64,000 bases of DNA from Deinococcus sp. (lineage in GTDB: Bacteria; Deinococcota; Deinococci; Deinococcales; Deinococcaceae): positions 1 to 64,000 of the forward strand of contig NZ_JAGLBB010000003.1 in NCBI RefSeq assembly GCF_018260555.1, read 5' to 3'. Each line of letters opens with the position of its first letter. Positions within the stretch are counted from its first letter, which is position 1. Below are positions 48,919 through 60,849 of this stretch, in pieces. The notes under the pieces were generated by a model. It searched no databases. It was not told where the DNA came from and was given only the letters and a program-made list of their open reading frames with translations. A program made the position numbers and the translations under genes.

Positions 48919-50554
48919 GGCGTTCGTTGCCTGCCTCGTCTGTGGCGTTCAGGGTGACCGGGCTGCCCGGAGTGGCCAGCGGCAGCGTCCACTGGAAGTC
49001 CGGGTGGCCGGCCGTGACCGTGCGGGTGTACGTCACACCGTTCACGGTGACCCGCAGCGTCACGCGGTTGCTGGGGGCGCTGCGGGTCGTGAGGGTCAGG
49101 CTGGCGTCCTGCACGCGGCCCGTGAGGATCAGCGCGCGTCCCTCCCGGCGGCCCTGCACGGTCACGGTCGGCGCGGTCCGGTCGATGATCAGCGTCACCC
49201 GGCGCGTCAGGGTCTGCGAGTAGCGGGTGGCGGTGACGGTCACGCGGTGCGGGCCTTCCGTCAGGGTGTCTTCCGGGCGGTCCAGACGGAACACACCGTC
49301 CTTGCCGCCCAGCGTCATGGTGCGCCCGGCGACGCTGGCCTGCACCGCTGCGTCCGGCAGGCTGCGCGCCAGCAGCGTCAGGTGCTGCACCTGCACCTTC
49401 CCGGACGGCAGGTCCAGCGTGAGCGGCCGGGCGCGTTCGGCGTCCAGCGCCTGATTGAAGCGGTCCAGCGCGTCAAGGCGCAACGCCTCCACGCCCCCCG
49501 CCTGGGCGCGCTGCTGCCCGGCACTGACGGACTGGTCGTCCGCGCCGGGCAGCGCCACCTGCCCCTCGAAGACCTTCACGGTCCCGCTCGCATCCACCCG
49601 GAAGACTGTGCCGCGCACGGCCGTGCTGATGACCGGGGTGTCCAGCCGGTAGCCGCCCTGGCCCTTTTCCACGACGTTCCAGGCGGTGCCGCGCACGAGT
49701 TTCAGCAGAATCTCGCGGCCCCGGTCGGTGCGTTCCACGGCCAGCACCCTGAGTTCGCTCTGCTCGTTCAGGCGCAGGTACCCGCCGCCCGTGAAGCCCA
49801 CCTCGGCCCAGGCGCCGGCGGCGGTGTTCAGGGTCACGCCGGAGTCCAGTGTGTCCCCGATAACGGCCACGCGGCTCTGCCCGGCGCGGTCCACGCGCAC
49901 CTGCCCGCGTGTCGCCTCGATGGTCGCGTCGCCCAGCCCCCGGTACTGCGAGGCGTACCAGGGGTCCTCCTCGCCGAAAGCCGTGACCTTGGCGCTGTCC
50001 AGGTCCATCTGCTGCCCGGCGCGCACAGTCACGACCCGGCCGTTCAGGCTCAGGCGCGCCTGCCCCTGCAAGACGGCCACGCGGCGGTTTGCCCTGCCGC
50101 TCAGGTCCACCCGCATCTGCCCAGCGTCTTCCATGACGACGTGTGCGCCCTGCACGTGCACGGCAACCGGCCCGTACAGGAAGAATCGGCCGTCGAGCAG
50201 CTCCGCCTCGTTCAGGAGCCGGCGCACCCGTGACGCGCTGCCCACCACGATCTGCCCGGCCCCGAACTTCAGTTGGGCGCGGCCCGTGCCGGTGCGCAGT
50301 GACGTGCTCAACTCGGTGCCCGGCACGCCCCCCGCCACCCAGGCGCCCGAAGCGTCCAGCAGTTCCACACGGCCCTGCGCCAGGGCCAGACGCGGCGTGG
50401 TCGTGACGGCGGCCAGCTGGGTACGGGCGTTCTGCGCGGTGGCCCCGGCTGCCGGAACGAACGCAGGGCCACCCAAAAGGAGCAGAGCGGTCAGGGGAGC
50501 GACCCGGAGGTTTACACGGAGCTTAAGCACTCCTGGGTGGGCCGTCACCTTCAT
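48902..50554 (-). CDS. secreted FecR-domain protein
   Basis: This 550-residue protein has an N-terminal hydrophobic export signal (LTALLLLGGPAFVPAAGATA). Two FecR-type beta domains follow: about 45-180 (VPGTELSTSLRTGTGRAQLK, FGAGQIVVGSASRVRRL) and 190-345 (ILLKLVRGTAWNVVEKGQGG, LDTPVISTAVRGTVFRVDAS). The C-terminal 150 residues contain Ig-like strands (DRPEDTLTEGPHRVTVTATR, LIIDRTAPTVTVQGRREG). FecR domains often act outside the inner membrane in signalling. The gene lies directly upstream of, and overlaps, the CHASE2-GGDEF gene. ATG 50554 is chosen because a TAAACT box ends 8 nt before it; the longer frame enters the divergent ABC-F gene. Confidence 0.85.
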   Translation of the reverse strand: MKVTAHPGVLKLRVNLRVAPLTALLLLGGPAFVPAAGATAQNARTQLAAVTTTPRLALAQGRVELLDASGAWVAGGVPGTELSTSLRTGTGRAQLKFGAGQIVVGSASRVRRLLNEAELLDGRFFLYGPVAVHVQGAHVVMEDAGQMRVDLSGRANRRVAVLQGQARLSLNGRVVTVRAGQQMDLDSAKVTAFGEEDPWYASQYRGLGDATIEATRGQVRVDRAGQSRVAVIGDTLDSGVTLNTAAGAWAEVGFTGGGYLRLNEQSELRVLAVERTDRGREILLKLVRGTAWNVVEKGQGGYRLDTPVISTAVRGTVFRVDASGTVKVFEGQVALPGADDQSVSAGQQRAQAGGVEALRLDALDRFNQALDAERARPLTLDLPSGKVQVQHLTLLARSLPDAAVQASVAGRTMTLGGKDGVFRLDRPEDTLTEGPHRVTVTATRYSQTLTRRVTLIIDRTAPTVTVQGRREGRALILTGRVQDASLTLTTRSAPSNRVTLRVTVNGVTYTRTVTAGHPDFQWTLPLATPGSPVTLNATDEAGNERHVEIP

Positions 50555-50562
50555 CACGTCAT

Positions 50563-50568
50563 AGTTTA
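50563..50568 (-). promoter_or_regulatory. -10 box of the FecR gene, leaderless type
   Basis: TAAACT on the minus strand ends 8 nt before ATG 50554. It is divergent from the ABC-F promoter, whose box lies 31 bp away. Confidence 0.5.
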
Positions 50569-50599
50569 CGGGAAAAATCCGACAATTTCGTGACACGCG

Positions 50600-50605
50600 T
50601 ATACT
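50600..50605 (+). promoter_or_regulatory. -10 box of the ABC-F gene, leaderless type
   Basis: TATACT ends 7 nt before GTG 50613 and no Shine-Dalgarno sequence fits between them. The mRNA should begin at the GUG. Confidence 0.6.
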
Positions 50606-50612
50606 GCGGGGC

Positions 50613-52502
<1,890 letters not shown>

Positions 52503-52505
<3 letters not shown>

Positions 52506-52577
52506 TACAGACCGCCTTCTGGTGCGTTCACACCCCGGCAACACGCCGGGTCGCCAGGTCCACGCCCCCAATCCGGA

Positions 52578-52580
<3 letters not shown>
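52503..52580. repeat. dispersed repeat, copy 11, between two convergent stop codons
   Basis: The left end TGATACAGACCGCC contains the ABC-F stop codon. The right end, on the minus strand TGATCCGGATTGGGGGC, contains the TelA stop codon. Inside are CACCCCGGCAACACGCCGGG (a hairpin) and GTCGCCAGGTCCACG, the family's middle modules. The element fills the gap exactly. Confidence 0.85.
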
Positions 52581-53798
<1,218 letters not shown>

Positions 53799-53872
53799 GC
53801 CCTAATTACGCACCCCGGACATGAGGAGTTGCATCCGGCAAAAGGCGCGTGCCCCCACACGCCCGGCCGGGG

Positions 53873-53878
53873 TACGCT
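53873..53878 (+). promoter_or_regulatory. -10 box of the acetyltransferase gene, leaderless type
   Basis: TACGCT ends 8 nt before ATG 53887, without a ribosome-binding site. Confidence 0.5.
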
Positions 53879-53886
53879 GCGCGCCG

Positions 53887-54456
53887 ATGCCCACACAGCC
53901 CAAGAACCTGCCGACGCTGACCCTGCGTGACCGCCGCGACGACGACCTGCCCACCCTCTGGCGCTGGCTGCACGCGGAGAGCGACCCGGAATGGAAACGC
54001 TGGGACGCCCCGTACTTTCACGCAGACAGCGGGCCGTCCACGCTGTCCCTGACGGACTTCACGGCCCGCGAGCACCGCCGCGCCCCCGACCCGCACGGGC
54101 AGATCATCGCGCTCAGCGGCGCGTGCGTCGGGCAGGTCACCCGTTACGAGGAAGCCCCGGCGGGCGGCGGCTGGTGGACACTTGGCGTGCTGATCTTCGA
54201 CCCCCGGCACTGGGGCGGCGGACTGGGCACGCAGGCGCTGCGGCTGTGGGCCGACGCCACTTTCGCCCAGACAGAGGCGCACGTCCTGACCCTGACCACC
54301 TGGAGCGGAAACGAACGCATGGTGCGCGCCGCCGCCCGCACCGGCTTCCGCGAGTGCGCCCGCATCCCGCAGGCCCGCGCCTGGGCCGGGCAGCGCTGGG
54401 ACAGCGTGAAACTCGCGCAACTGCGAGCCGACTGGGCAGCTGTTCAGGCGCCCTGA
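53887..54456 (+). CDS. GNAT-family N-acetyltransferase, RimJ/RimL type
   Basis: This 189-residue protein looks like the Acetyltransf_3 group. It starts with TLRDRRDDDLPTLWRWLHAE, a typical opening; motif A for acetyl-CoA lies in LIFDPRHWGGGLGTQALRLW; the later part has TTWSGNERMVRAAARTGFRE, as in RimJ-like enzymes. The substrate (ribosomal protein, antibiotic or small amine) is not predictable. ATG 53887 follows a TACGCT box by 8 nt; the longer frame would include the promoter. It stands alone between convergent or divergent genes. Confidence 0.88.
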   Translation: MPTQPKNLPTLTLRDRRDDDLPTLWRWLHAESDPEWKRWDAPYFHADSGPSTLSLTDFTAREHRRAPDPHGQIIALSGACVGQVTRYEEAPAGGGWWTLGVLIFDPRHWGGGLGTQALRLWADATFAQTEAHVLTLTTWSGNERMVRAAARTGFRECARIPQARAWAGQRWDSVKLAQLRADWAAVQAP

Positions 54457-54471
54457 CAGACCGGCATGAAG

Positions 54472-54500
54472 CAGCGGGCGGCGTGGGAGGCGGCCCGCTG
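54472..54500. terminator. hairpin between convergent genes
   Basis: CAGCGGGC pairs with GCCCGCTG over a GC-rich loop between the acetyltransferase and the BsuPI-domain gene. T tracts are weak on both sides. Confidence 0.4.
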
Positions 54501-54523
54501 TTCCGTGATCCGGTGGGGGGCGT

Positions 54524-55150
54524 TCAGTCTTCCAGCGTGACCGGGTAGTCTGCGGCGACGATGCTCACGCCCGCCCCGTTGAAGTATGCGCGGAGGGTGT
54601 ACTCTCCGGCAGGCAGGGCCTTGCCGTCCGTGCCCCGGCCGTTCCAGCGGACGTTCTGCACGTCCATGGTCTCGCCGGGCGCGACGCTCGTGACGACCAG
54701 TTGCATGGTGCAGATCGTGTTCGTGGGGGTGGCGCGCACGACCTGACCGGCGGCGTTCAGGACCTCGAAACGCACGTCGCAGGCTCCGTGCTGCAACTCG
54801 ATGGGTGCCTCGCCCTCGTTGGTCAGGTTGAAGGTCCAGAGGGTGTCCTGCCCGCCGCGCAGGCTGGCGGGGCCGCTCAGGGTGGCGCTGTGCGGGGTGG
54901 TCAGGGCGGGGTTCAGCGCCGGGGTCAGGGCGGGCCGCGCCGGGCTGACAGGAGCGGGCGTGACAGGTGCGGGCGTGACAGGTGCGGGCGTGGTGGGGGC
55001 CGGTGTCGCGGCGCTGCGAGGCGGCAGGCTCGGAATGGTGAAGATGCTCGTCTGGGCCTGGGCGGACAGCGCGCCCATCAGGCCGGTGGACAGCAGGGCG
55101 GTGGACAGCAGGGCGGTGGACAGCAGGGCCGTGCGGATGCGGGGCGTCAT
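54524..55150 (-). CDS. secreted protein with BsuPI-like domain
   Basis: This 208-residue protein has an export signal whose hydrophobic core is three repeats of ALLST encoded by a 15-bp tandem repeat (about 55083-55130). A Pro-rich linker with TPAPVTPAPVTPAPV repeats follows. The C-terminal 110 residues match the intracellular proteinase inhibitor (BsuPI) fold: TLWTFNLTNEGEAPIELQHG, CDVRFEVLNAAGQVVR, then LPAGEYTLRAYFNG. BsuPI-like domains occur in many secreted proteins of unknown role. Two cysteines (in GACDVRF and TNTICTMQ) may pair. ATG 55150 is used; GTG 55159 is possible. Confidence 0.8.
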   Translation of the reverse strand: MTPRIRTALLSTALLSTALLSTGLMGALSAQAQTSIFTIPSLPPRSAATPAPTTPAPVTPAPVTPAPVSPARPALTPALNPALTTPHSATLSGPASLRGGQDTLWTFNLTNEGEAPIELQHGACDVRFEVLNAAGQVVRATPTNTICTMQLVVTSVAPGETMDVQNVRWNGRGTDGKALPAGEYTLRAYFNGAGVSIVAADYPVTLED

Positions 55151-55245
55151 GCCCTTCACTGTGCGCGGCCCTGCCTGACGCCGCGTGAGGAACCCTGAGC
55201 GAACCTTCAGGGAGCGCGTGCTGAGGGCGGTCGAGGGGGCGGGGC

Positions 55246-56724
55246 TCAGCGCAGCAGACGCAGCGCGCCGCGGTACAACGCCAGGAACTGCGGGTCGTTC
55301 AGGGCGCGGGCGTCGTTCCAGGTGGCGCTCACGCAGTACGTGCGGCCCGCCTGCGTGGTCACCTGGGTGGTCAGGTTCAGCACGCCGGGTTCGCTGCCGC
55401 CCTTGTAACTGACGCTGCGGAACTGTGTCGGGTCGGCCACGCCGGGATTCAGTTGCGTTTCCTTCAGGGCCGCGACCTCGCCCATCAGGCGGCACAGGCG
55501 CTCCGTGCTGGCGAACCATTCCACGTCCCGCGCCAGGGGGCCGCCCGCGAAGATAGAAGCGGCGGGCAGCGGGGCCACGCGCGCCCGCTCCAGCACGGCC
55601 CGCCGCGCCGGGACGTTCAGGACGGCGGCGCGGTACTCCGCGAGCAGCGCGGCGTTCGCGGGGTTCTTCAGGGCGAAGGCTTCACGGGTGCCCAGGAAGG
55701 GCCACTGACCGAAGCGGGCCTCGACGCCCGCGCGGCCCACGGCGTTCAGGAGCAGGTCCGTGGCGGTGTTGTCACTCTGCGAGATCATGCGCGCCGCGAG
55801 GTCCCGCAGGGTGTACCGGCTGCCGGTCGGCGCGTCCTGCAGGGTGCCGCTGGGGAGGCTGCGCTCAGCGTCCGTCAGGGTCAGCTCGTCGGTCCAGGCG
55901 CGCTGCCCGGCGCTGACCTGCGCCTGCAACTCGGCCAGGATCGCCAGTTTGAAGGTGGACCCGACCGCCAGCGGCCGCGCGGCGTTCAGGGCGACGAGCG
56001 GGGCGCCGCCCTGAACGCCGACCTCCTGCACGACCAGGCTGACCTGTCCGGGCAGCGCGGCAAAGGCGGCGCGCGCCTCGTCGGGGATGGCGAAGGTCAC
56101 GTCCGGCGAGACGGGCGCGACGACCAGCCCGGTCACGCGGCCCTGGTCGTCCAGCGTGAACTGCGTGACGTTCAGCGGGCCGTTCTCGAAGATCAGGGCA
56201 GTGCGGGTCGCGCTGACCTGCACGTCCCGCAGCGGGCCGTACTGGGCGCGCAGGCCGTCCAGGAAAGACCGCAACTGCGCTTCGGGCAGCGCCTCCAGGA
56301 AGGACGGGGCGAACAGCGCCGGGTCCAGCGGCCCGCTGAAGATGCGCCTGAGCAGCTCACGCGGCGAGCCGGCCCCGGTCGCGTCCGCGTTCGCCACCCG
56401 CGGCATGAAGCGCAGGCCCATAAAACGCCCCTGGTCGTCCAGCGCGGCCTGCACGCCCAGCTGTCCCTTCTCGAACACGGCCACGGTCACGCCGTCCTGT
56501 GTTCCGGCGCTCACAAACGCCCCCAGTTGCGCGCGCAGACCGTCCAGGGCCGCCTGAAGCCCCTCGGCGCTCAGGGCCGCCTGAAGGTCCGGGGCCAGCC
56601 ACGCCGCCTGCACCGGCCCGCTGAACAGCCGCGCCACGGCCTCCGGCACGCCCAGCGGGGCCTGCGCCTGCGCGCACGTCAGTAGCGAGAAGCTCAGCAG
56701 GAGAGCCGGACGGGTCGGTCGCAC
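55246..56724 (-). CDS. ORF12-like serine hydrolase of class A beta-lactamase fold
   Basis: This 492-residue secreted protein has a short signal (ALLLSFSLLTCAQAQA). Two related domains follow: about 24-110 (VPEAVARLFSGPVQAAWLAP ... DDQGRFMGLRFMP) and 120-205 (LLRRIFSGPLDPALFAPSFL ... LDDQGRVTGLVVAP). The C-terminal catalytic domain (about 215-492) has SxxK at Ser256-Lys259 (AVGSTFKLAIL), SDN at 317-319 (ISQSDNTATDLLL) and KGG in VSYKGGSEPGVLN. One such N-terminal domain plus a beta-lactamase fold is the ORF12 arrangement of Streptomyces clavuligerus; here the N-terminal domain is doubled. The Glu166-type deacylation residue is not obvious, so true beta-lactamase activity is doubtful. The GTG start lies 6 nt after a TACCCT box. 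Confidence 0.82.
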   Translation of the reverse strand: MRPTRPALLLSFSLLTCAQAQAPLGVPEAVARLFSGPVQAAWLAPDLQAALSAEGLQAALDGLRAQLGAFVSAGTQDGVTVAVFEKGQLGVQAALDDQGRFMGLRFMPRVANADATGAGSPRELLRRIFSGPLDPALFAPSFLEALPEAQLRSFLDGLRAQYGPLRDVQVSATRTALIFENGPLNVTQFTLDDQGRVTGLVVAPVSPDVTFAIPDEARAAFAALPGQVSLVVQEVGVQGGAPLVALNAARPLAVGSTFKLAILAELQAQVSAGQRAWTDELTLTDAERSLPSGTLQDAPTGSRYTLRDLAARMISQSDNTATDLLLNAVGRAGVEARFGQWPFLGTREAFALKNPANAALLAEYRAAVLNVPARRAVLERARVAPLPAASIFAGGPLARDVEWFASTERLCRLMGEVAALKETQLNPGVADPTQFRSVSYKGGSEPGVLNLTTQVTTQAGRTYCVSATWNDARALNDPQFLALYRGALRLLR

Positions 56725-56730
56725 GTCGCC

Positions 56731-56736
56731 AGGGTA
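56731..56736 (-). promoter_or_regulatory. -10 box of the ORF12-like gene, leaderless type
   Basis: TACCCT on the minus strand ends 6 nt before GTG 56724; no ribosome-binding site is seen. Confidence 0.45.
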
Positions 56737-56759
56737 CGCCAGGAGACGGGGACGGGAGG

Positions 56760-56855
56760 CCGCACCTGCCGCCCAGAGCACCTGCCAACCAGAGCATTGG
56801 CGACCCAGGGCATTGGCCGCCCAGAGCATTGGCGGCCCAGACCCCTGGCGGCCGA
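56760..56855. repeat. 16-bp minisatellite, six units
   Basis: Units of the type GAGCATTGGCGGCCCA start at 56760, 56776, 56792, 56808, 56824 and 56840, with substitutions in the outer units. The array lies just upstream of the ORF12-like gene, in the divergent region shared with gatC. Confidence 0.88.
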
Positions 56856-56942
56856 GCGGAGCGAATGAATTTTGACGATCAGGACGGAGAATAGGTGCGT
56901 CAGGAGCCTCTTTTGCAGGGGCCGTCATTCGCAGAACTGCTC

Positions 56943-56948
56943 TATACT
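56943..56948 (+). promoter_or_regulatory. -10 box of gatC, leaderless type
   Basis: TATACT ends 7 nt before ATG 56956, the same layout as lysS. Confidence 0.6.
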
Positions 56949-56955
56949 TCCGGGC

Positions 56956-57249
56956 ATGATCGACGCGGCCCAGATAGACCACCTCGCGCAGCTTGCCCGG
57001 CTGCACCTGACTCCGGAGGAATGCACCGCCATGCAGGCCGACCTGACCCGCGTGCTGGGGTACTTCGACCTGCTGGGCGAGGCGGACACCAGCGGCGTGC
57101 AGGAGATGCAGCGCCCGGTCGATCTCGTGAACGTGCTGCGTGACGACGTGCCCGGCGGGGTCTTTCCGCAGGACGCCGTGACCGCCCTGGCTCCCGAGAG
57201 CATGCCCGACGGGCACATCCGCGTGCCCCGCACCGTGGACGCCGACTGA
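56956..57249 (+). CDS. gatC: aspartyl/glutamyl-tRNA amidotransferase subunit C
   Basis: GatC stabilises GatA in the GatCAB complex that converts mischarged Asp-tRNA-Asn or Glu-tRNA-Gln to the amide form. In Deinococcus this route supplies asparagine. The 97-residue protein is of normal length and shows IDHLAQLARLHLTPEECTAM, LTRVLGYFDLLGEADTSGVQ, and the C-terminal wrap LRDDVPGGVFPQDAVTALAP with MPDGHIRVPRTV. ATG 56956 follows a TATACT box by 7 nt. The partner genes gatA and gatB are not in the window. serS starts 70 nt downstream. Confidence 0.95.
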   Translation: MIDAAQIDHLAQLARLHLTPEECTAMQADLTRVLGYFDLLGEADTSGVQEMQRPVDLVNVLRDDVPGGVFPQDAVTALAPESMPDGHIRVPRTVDAD

Positions 57250-57319
57250 TGACTGGCAAGGCGCTCAGGGGCGGCCCCTCGCTTGACTTGACGGTGACTG
57301 ATCGTCTCTGGAGGCTGTG

Positions 57320-58597
<1,278 letters not shown>

Positions 58598-58661
58598 CCG
58601 CGAGGCAGTGAGAGGAAGTGATACGCACCGGGGAAACGGGGTGCCTGCGCGCACCGGACGC

Positions 58662-58667
58662 TACACT
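58662..58667 (+). promoter_or_regulatory. -10 box of the DinB-family gene, leaderless type
   Basis: TACACT ends 6 nt before ATG 58674, without a ribosome-binding site. Confidence 0.5.
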
Positions 58668-58673
58668 GACGGC

Positions 58674-59201
58674 ATGACACAACCCCTGACGGACCCGGCG
58701 GTGCTGGCCGTGATGGGCGCCACGCCCGACGACGTGCGTGCCCGACTGAACAAGGAACTCGACCGCTTCGGGGCTCAGCTGCGCACCCGGCAGGCCGACT
58801 GGACCCGCGTGCAACCGGGCCGCGAGTGGAGCCCCGCGCAGGACGCCGAGCACGTGATCCTGATCAACGATTCCATCGCGCGCGGCGTGACGCTGCTGCT
58901 CTCGGACCGCGAGTTGCGCCCCACGCCCCGCGCGCCCGGCGAGACCACCCCGGACGGCCGCCGCGTCGCCCCGCCCCACACCCGCCCCAGCGACGCGGGC
59001 CTGGCCTGGGAGGACCTGGAGACCCGCTGGGCGCAGAGCCGCGCTGGCCTGGAGCGCGCCGCAGCGGAACTGCGCCCCACGCCGGGCCGCACGCTGTGGC
59101 ACCCGTTTTTCGGGGAACTGGACGCCATGGACTGGATGCGCATGGTCGCCATTCACCTGAACAACCACCGCAAGCAACTGGAAGCCAGCGCGGCCGCATG
59201 A
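58674..59201 (+). CDS. DinB-superfamily protein
   Basis: This 175-residue helical protein resembles the DinB/DUF664 superfamily, metal-binding four-helix bundles seen as thiol transferases or stress proteins and expanded in Deinococcus. Possible metal ligands are the His in DAEHVILINDSIARGV, the pair in LWHPFFGELDAMDW and MVAIHLNNHRKQLE, the usual three-histidine spacing. The leaderless box fixes the start. Its stop overlaps the start of the next gene (ATGA), so the two are cotranslated. The exact reaction is unknown. Confidence 0.78.
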   Translation: MTQPLTDPAVLAVMGATPDDVRARLNKELDRFGAQLRTRQADWTRVQPGREWSPAQDAEHVILINDSIARGVTLLLSDRELRPTPRAPGETTPDGRRVAPPHTRPSDAGLAWEDLETRWAQSRAGLERAAAELRPTPGRTLWHPFFGELDAMDWMRMVAIHLNNHRKQLEASAAA

Positions 59202-59671
59202 GCGACCCGACAGGCAGCAATTCAGCCGGCAAGAGTCCGGCCAGCAACAGTCCAGCCAGCACCCGCACCGACAAGGGCGTGCGCGGCTTTGAACTGGACA
59301 TCCATGTGGCGTTCACGCAGCCGCTGCCGGTCACGCAGGCCCGCACGGCCCTGCTGACCCTGGACGGCTTCACCGTGGACCTGTACCGTCCCCACCCGGC
59401 CGCGCTGAACGCCCTTGAGTCTGGCGGCGCGGCGGACGAGGTGCCCTCGGCCCGTCTGACCGGCCCCCTGCGCGACCCGGACGCCCTGCGCGCGGGCCTG
59501 AGCGCCTTGCTGGGCGGCCCGGCCCGCTACGTGGAGATCGGCGTGCGCGGCTTCCTGCGCAGCGCCGCCGGTCAGACCGAATGGATGCCCTGGAAACGCA
59601 ACGCCGTGCTTCCCCGCGCGGACGTGGCGCGCGTCACCTTCGAGGAAGGCGTGCGCTTCGTGCTGGAGTGA
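59198..59671 (+). CDS. conserved hypothetical protein coupled to the DinB gene
   Basis: This 157-residue protein has a low-complexity Ser/Asn/Ala-rich first 25 residues (NSAGKSPASNSPAST), then a mixed alpha/beta body (GFELDIHVAFTQPLPVTQAR, LLTLDGFTVDLYRPHPAAL, RYVEIGVRGFLRSAAGQTEW). I do not recognise a family. No signal peptide or membrane segment is seen. It overlaps the DinB gene through ATGA and should be coexpressed with it. Codon use matches the neighbours, so it is probably a real gene. Confidence 0.7.
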   Translation: MSDPTGSNSAGKSPASNSPASTRTDKGVRGFELDIHVAFTQPLPVTQARTALLTLDGFTVDLYRPHPAALNALESGGAADEVPSARLTGPLRDPDALRAGLSALLGGPARYVEIGVRGFLRSAAGQTEWMPWKRNAVLPRADVARVTFEEGVRFVLE

Positions 59672-59703
59672 CAGCACCAGCTTTTCCAACCAGTTCCCTT
59701 AGC

Positions 59704-59769
59704 GACTGCGTTTGAAGGGGCCTTGCAGTCCCTTCAATCGGAATCCGTATCAGACAGCAGTCCGGATCA
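59704..59769. repeat. dispersed palindromic repeat, copy 12
   Basis: GACTGCGTTTGAAGGGGCCT and AGTCCCTTCAATCGGAATCC form the core hairpin with right end GGAATCCGTATCA. A second edge, GTCCGGATCA, follows 17 nt later. On the minus strand this reads TGATCCGGAC, whose TGA is the stop codon of the 92-residue gene. Confidence 0.8.
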
Positions 59770-60045
59770 GGCGCTCTGCGGCAGCACCAGCGCGCGGGCT
59801 TTCACGCCCGCCTCGCCTGGATGTAGCACCAGGATCAGCAGATTCGTGTCGGGGCGCAGCAGGTACGGCAGGACCGTGTTGTTCAGGGCGTTCAGGGCGC
59901 ACGCGGCCTCCTGGGAGGGCAGGTCGCGCAGGACCAGCACGGCGCGCGCGGCGGCCACGTCTGTCCAGATGTCCACGCGGCCCAGCTGGTCCTCACCGCT
60001 ATGGGAGCGGTACTCGAATTCATGGTGGCGTCTGAGTGGATACAT
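59767..60045 (-). CDS. small hypothetical protein
   Basis: This 92-residue protein starts MYPLRRHHEFEYRSHSGEDQ and continues with LGRVDIWTDVAAARAVLVLR and NTVLPYLLRPDTNLLILVLH, a regular alpha/beta pattern. No family is recognised. It has a possible GGAGAA ribosome-binding site about 10 nt before the ATG. Its stop codon sits at the edge of a dispersed repeat, as for eight other genes in the window, which supports that it is real. Function is unknown. Confidence 0.6.
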   Translation of the reverse strand: MYPLRRHHEFEYRSHSGEDQLGRVDIWTDVAAARAVLVLRDLPSQEAACALNALNNTVLPYLLRPDTNLLILVLHPGEAGVKARALVLPQSA

Positions 60046-60318
60046 GGAAGTGGTGTTCTCCTCTGGTTCGGACGGGGCAATGGGTCAGGAAGGCGGAGTG
60101 AACGCAGCGGGAAACGCGGGCGCGGAATCTGCCGGCACAGCGGACATGGGCTGGGGGCTGGGGGGGCCTGGGCTGGAGGGTTGTGCTGCACAGCTTAAAC
60201 GCTGCGCAGGTGTCCTTTGTCCCGCCTGTCTGCCTTCCGTGCAGTCCTGCGCGGCCCGGCCCTGACCGGGACCGACACCCGCGCCCTGATCAACCGTGCA
60301 GGAAGGTGACGGGGCCCG
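60046..60318. other. gene-free spacer between divergent genes
   Basis: No gene, RNA or repeat is recognised. The long minus-strand open frame through here is antisense to the next gene and continues as G/P-rich low-complexity sequence. Confidence 0.4.
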
Positions 60319-60324
60319 TACACT
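60319..60324 (+). promoter_or_regulatory. -10 box of the comF operon, leaderless type
   Basis: TACACT ends 6 nt before GTG 60331, without a ribosome-binding site. Confidence 0.5.
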
Positions 60325-60330
60325 GAGGGG

Positions 60331-60849
60331 GTGACCACGCCAGTCAGCGAACTGCTGCGCGAGTACCAGGGCTACGTTCTGGCGTACCGTTTGCGCCGCG
60401 CCGTGGGCGGCCGGGTCGCGCGCCCCCGCGAGCAACTGAGCCTGGCTCAGTACGCGGCGCTGCGCCTGGAACGCCAGGACCTCGCGCGGTCCCTGATCCG
60501 CCGGGGCATGGGCAGCGGGCAGATGCGCCGCCTGGACGACCTGTCCGACGAACTGATGTTCGGCTTCTGGCTGAACCCGGCCGAGGTCGCCGCGTTCCTG
60601 CGCGCCGCGATCCGTGAGGGCAGCCACCCCGCGCTGGGCGACCCGGCCGCCTTCGCGGCGCTGCTGAGTGCAGCCGAACGTGCCCGCCTGGGCGAGAGCG
60701 GCGTGCGGCGCGTGTGCGCGCATCACATCGCAAGTTTCTCGCTGGCCGCGCCCCTGCTCGACCCGTCCGGCCTGAACGCCGCGTGGCAACGCATCCAGGA
60801 CAACGAGCCGCCGCTGTTCATTGATGAACTGCAACCGGTGGGCTCCTGA
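60331..60849 (+). CDS. hypothetical protein upstream of comF
   Basis: This 172-residue protein is Arg/Leu/Ala-rich and mostly helical (LLREYQGYVLAYRLRRAVGG, SLAQYAALRLERQDLARSLI, DELMFGFWLNPAEVAAFLRA). No catalytic motif or membrane segment is visible, and I do not recognise a family. The GTG start follows a TACACT box by 6 nt. Its stop codon overlaps the proposed comF start (CTGA), so the two should be translated together. A role linked to DNA uptake is only inferred from this neighbour. Confidence 0.72.
   Translation: MTTPVSELLREYQGYVLAYRLRRAVGGRVARPREQLSLAQYAALRLERQDLARSLIRRGMGSGQMRRLDDLSDELMFGFWLNPAEVAAFLRAAIREGSHPALGDPAAFAALLSAAERARLGESGVRRVCAHHIASFSLAAPLLDPSGLNAAWQRIQDNEPPLFIDELQPVGS

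Noticed and set aside
60085..60834. 249-codon minus-strand open frame
   Set aside because: Antisense to the gene at 60331, which has a leaderless promoter and couples to comF.
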